A DNA stretch of 64,000 bases. Origin: an uncultured Alteromonadaceae bacterium. Its GTDB lineage: Bacteria > Pseudomonadota > Gammaproteobacteria > Enterobacterales > Alteromonadaceae. Below, in pieces: positions 62,370 through 64,000 of the stretch (position 1 is its first letter; the number at the start of each line of letters is the position of its first letter). A program made the position numbers and the translations under genes. The notes under the pieces were generated by a model that was not told where the DNA came from, ran no database searches, and saw nothing but the letters and a program-made list of their open reading frames with translations. Where the stretch lies: assembly GCA_947501935.1 (NCBI GenBank), contig CANMXU010000001.1:264251-328250 (forward strand), read 5' to 3'.

Positions 62370-63467
62370 CTACCAATAAGCACGCAGTGCTAAAGAAATA
62401 CCTATGGCGTCGTAATCACCAACGACACTGTCTTCGTCATCCATTTTGGTGTATTGCATGCCCAATTGCAGTTTAAATTTATCTTTGTTGTAGTACCAGT
62501 TTACGCCGGCATATAGCTCGTCGTACTTGTCACCACGTTCAGAGCTAATGTCATTGTCGTAACGACCTAAACGAATACCATTGGCGCCATTGCTGTCGAT
62601 ATGAGTATAACGTAATACCCAAGCAGTTTTTTCTGTTTGACGGTATGAAGGCATGATCACCACGCCCCATAAATCACTTTGTTCAAAATAACCTTTACCG
62701 TAAGCAACTTCGCCGGCGAGATCGAACTTTCCTTTCGACATTTTAGAATACAAACTGGCAATATTAGAAAAATCACGCGTATTGGCGTCTTCATGCTCAT
62801 CATTGTAAATATAATCAAAAGTCACTTGGCTTTTATCAAACATTTCAGTTTTACCAAAGCTTTTAGTAACTGAAGCATTGGCAAAATAACTCGCTTCGGT
62901 AACACCAATTTCATCAGAGCCGTCGGTTGAATAAATACCGGTTTTATAATCCCAGTTATTACTGGTACTGCCTTTTAATGCTATCCCGGTGAAATACTCC
63001 GCGGTGAACCATAAGTTATTCGACAGGTTATTACGTTGCGGGGTAAGTAAGCGCTTAGATGAGGTATTTCCGTCCATGGTAAAACCAACACCTTGCTTTA
63101 ATAACGTCAGTTTTGCACTGTCACTAAAGCGCCAGTCAATTTTCGCATCGGTAATACGGTTATAAAAATCACCTAGTTCATTATTTAAGTTAAAGTCACC
63201 TTCAAAAGTTGAGGTAAAATCCCCATACTTGCCCTTAAAACCAAAACGTAAACGACGAAAAGAAACTTCCTCATGATTACCTTGGTTGCCGTCGAACCAG
63301 ACCGAGTCCATGTGCAAACGCCCTGAATAACTCAAATAGTTGCCGTCTTCATCTTTTTCGACAATTTTGGCGTAATTCCAAGTATCTTCCCACTGATACT
63401 CTTCTGCTAAAGTTGTTGATGAACAAAGTAAACCAGCAACGAATAAGACAAATTTATTAACTTTCAT
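62370..63467 (-). CDS. OprO/OprP-type outer-membrane porin
   Basis: A 365-residue porin with signal peptide (FVLFVAGLLCSSTTLA). The FSGRLHMDSVWFDG-like start (YSGRLHMDSVWFDG), the SFRRLRFGFKGKYGD motif, and the closing LALRAYW with the final aromatic residue fit the phosphate-selective porin O/P family (PF07396). The alternating beta pattern extends over all of it. It forms a channel for phosphate or other anions. No pho-box was found upstream, so regulation by phosphate is not shown. It is a single gene. Confidence 0.88.
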   Translation of the reverse strand: MKVNKFVLFVAGLLCSSTTLAEEYQWEDTWNYAKIVEKDEDGNYLSYSGRLHMDSVWFDGNQGNHEEVSFRRLRFGFKGKYGDFTSTFEGDFNLNNELGDFYNRITDAKIDWRFSDSAKLTLLKQGVGFTMDGNTSSKRLLTPQRNNLSNNLWFTAEYFTGIALKGSTSNNWDYKTGIYSTDGSDEIGVTEASYFANASVTKSFGKTEMFDKSQVTFDYIYNDEHEDANTRDFSNIASLYSKMSKGKFDLAGEVAYGKGYFEQSDLWGVVIMPSYRQTEKTAWVLRYTHIDSNGANGIRLGRYDNDISSERGDKYDELYAGVNWYYNKDKFKLQLGMQYTKMDDEDSVVGDYDAIGISLALRAYW

Positions 63468-63971
63468 AATACATCAATACCTATGAGTGGCTTTATGCCA
63501 AACCAATGAGGGCTCTACGCCAAAATAATACTGCAAGAGTTAAATGAGAGACCATATCTTCATTTGTTAAAGATAATAGTTATATCTACACCTAAACGCT
63601 TATTTATTTAATGTTGGGCAGTGTACGGATGATATATTTCAGTTTTATGACAACACTACATCACTTACACTTCTTTAACAAAACATAGCATTTTAGCTAC
63701 TCTTTTATTAAAGCTAAACCCGACATCAGAATCACCGCATTTCAGCTATAATAGCCGCTGTATAAGCTTTAGCAGTTAGTTAAGCCAATAGGTAAAATAC
63801 TAGAGCAGTGCACTATCACGGCTCAACAAAGATAATATATATGAAGAAAATACAGAGGCTAATTTCGAAGAAAATCAACTAATGACTTAATTTCAGGCAA
63901 TAAAAAAGGTCACCGAAGCGACCTTTTTCTTTAGTTCGATGTGAACTAAAAACATCTATTCTCAAAGAGAA
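63468..63971. other. Intergenic region upstream of the porin gene
   Basis: 504 bp with no supported ORF. Besides the terminator at 63903 it holds an A+T-rich segment that must contain the porin promoter. A 13-codon ATG frame at 63841 is too short to call. Confidence 0.45.
63903..63928 (-). terminator. Terminator of the gene at the right edge
   Basis: On the minus strand the stem AGGTCGC/GTGACCT with a TTCG loop is followed by T6. It lies 44 bp after a stop codon at 63972, so it ends the partial gene there. Confidence 0.8.
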
Positions 63972-64000
63972 TTAGTCGATGATTTTAGATACAACACCAG
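63972..64000 (-). CDS. 3' end of an unidentified gene, partial
   Basis: The minus strand reads GVVSKIID and then a TAA at 63972-63974, followed by a terminator. Nine codons are too few to name the protein. The in-frame stop plus a terminator at the usual distance are the only support. Confidence 0.5.

Noticed and set aside
63841..63882. A 13-codon ATG frame upstream of the porin
   Set aside because: It is too short, and no ribosome-binding site or conserved feature supports it.

Overview
The window (about 38-40% G+C by eye) looks like a chromosomal segment of a marine gammaproteobacterium of the Alteromonadales, most like the Colwellia/Thalassotalea group. This is inferred from the low G+C, the gamma-type slyX-yheV-yheS neighbourhood, Rsd, an exosortase-A (XrtA/PEP-CTERM) polysaccharide locus and many secreted polymer-degrading enzymes. 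No database search was possible, so the taxonomic call is inference.

Region 1 (1-21758) is an almost canonical XrtA exopolysaccharide locus. It holds a family-2 glycosyltransferase (cut by the left edge), a YetA/PcRGLX-like lyase-type protein, a CelD/BcsL-type acyltransferase, the TPR lipoprotein PrsT, an FkbM methyltransferase, exosortase A fused to an EpsI domain, a polysaccharide deacetylase, the priming sugar transferase, a Wza-like export protein, a Wzz-like chain-length protein, a tyrosine autokinase, an outer-membrane barrel, a secretion-type ATPase, and the PrsK/PrsR two-component pair. No PEP-CTERM substrate protein is encoded in the window.

Region 2 (21759-25045) is a compact four-gene unit: a Tat-type secreted protein with a GYWK motif, a PqqD-like protein, an HprK-related kinase and a nucleotidyltransferase. 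The last three genes overlap or abut. A candidate sigma-54 promoter and an upstream palindrome lie before the first gene, next to the sigma-54 activator pair PrsK/PrsR. This is the best candidate for a poorly described system: a protein or peptide modification cassette with a possible exported substrate.

Region 3 (25060-29392) holds an RND efflux pump (permease plus adaptor) and tRNA-Arg(CCG). Region 4 (29683-44574) reads as a polyhydroxybutyrate (PHB) utilisation locus: thiolase, two CoA-transferase subunits, a LysR regulator, two PHB-depolymerase-type secreted esterases, a class-2 lipase, a TonB receptor, a LuxR-type response regulator, a carboxymuconolactone-decarboxylase-type protein, 3-hydroxybutyrate dehydrogenase and an acyl-CoA synthetase. 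A recurring TACYWWAGTA-like motif lies 77-142 bp upstream of four of its transcription units. Between the regulator and the lipase are palindromic repeats, a 3' remnant of an outer-membrane protein gene and a 20-bp/7-bp tandem array.

Region 5 (44702-64000) is mixed: an unrecognised membrane protein, an FAA hydrolase, a TauE/SafE transporter, an LhgO-like oxidase whose stop codon is supplied by a MITE-like element, an S1/P1 nuclease, rsd, an FKBP isomerase, a sulfatase with a carbohydrate-binding-type tail, a WD40 lipoprotein, slyX, yheV, yheS, a beta-helix protein with duplicated discoidin domains, a thioredoxin-fold protein, an OprO/OprP-type porin, and the 3' end of a further gene at the right edge. 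The secreted hydrolases, TonB receptor and porin fit a marine polymer-degrading life style.
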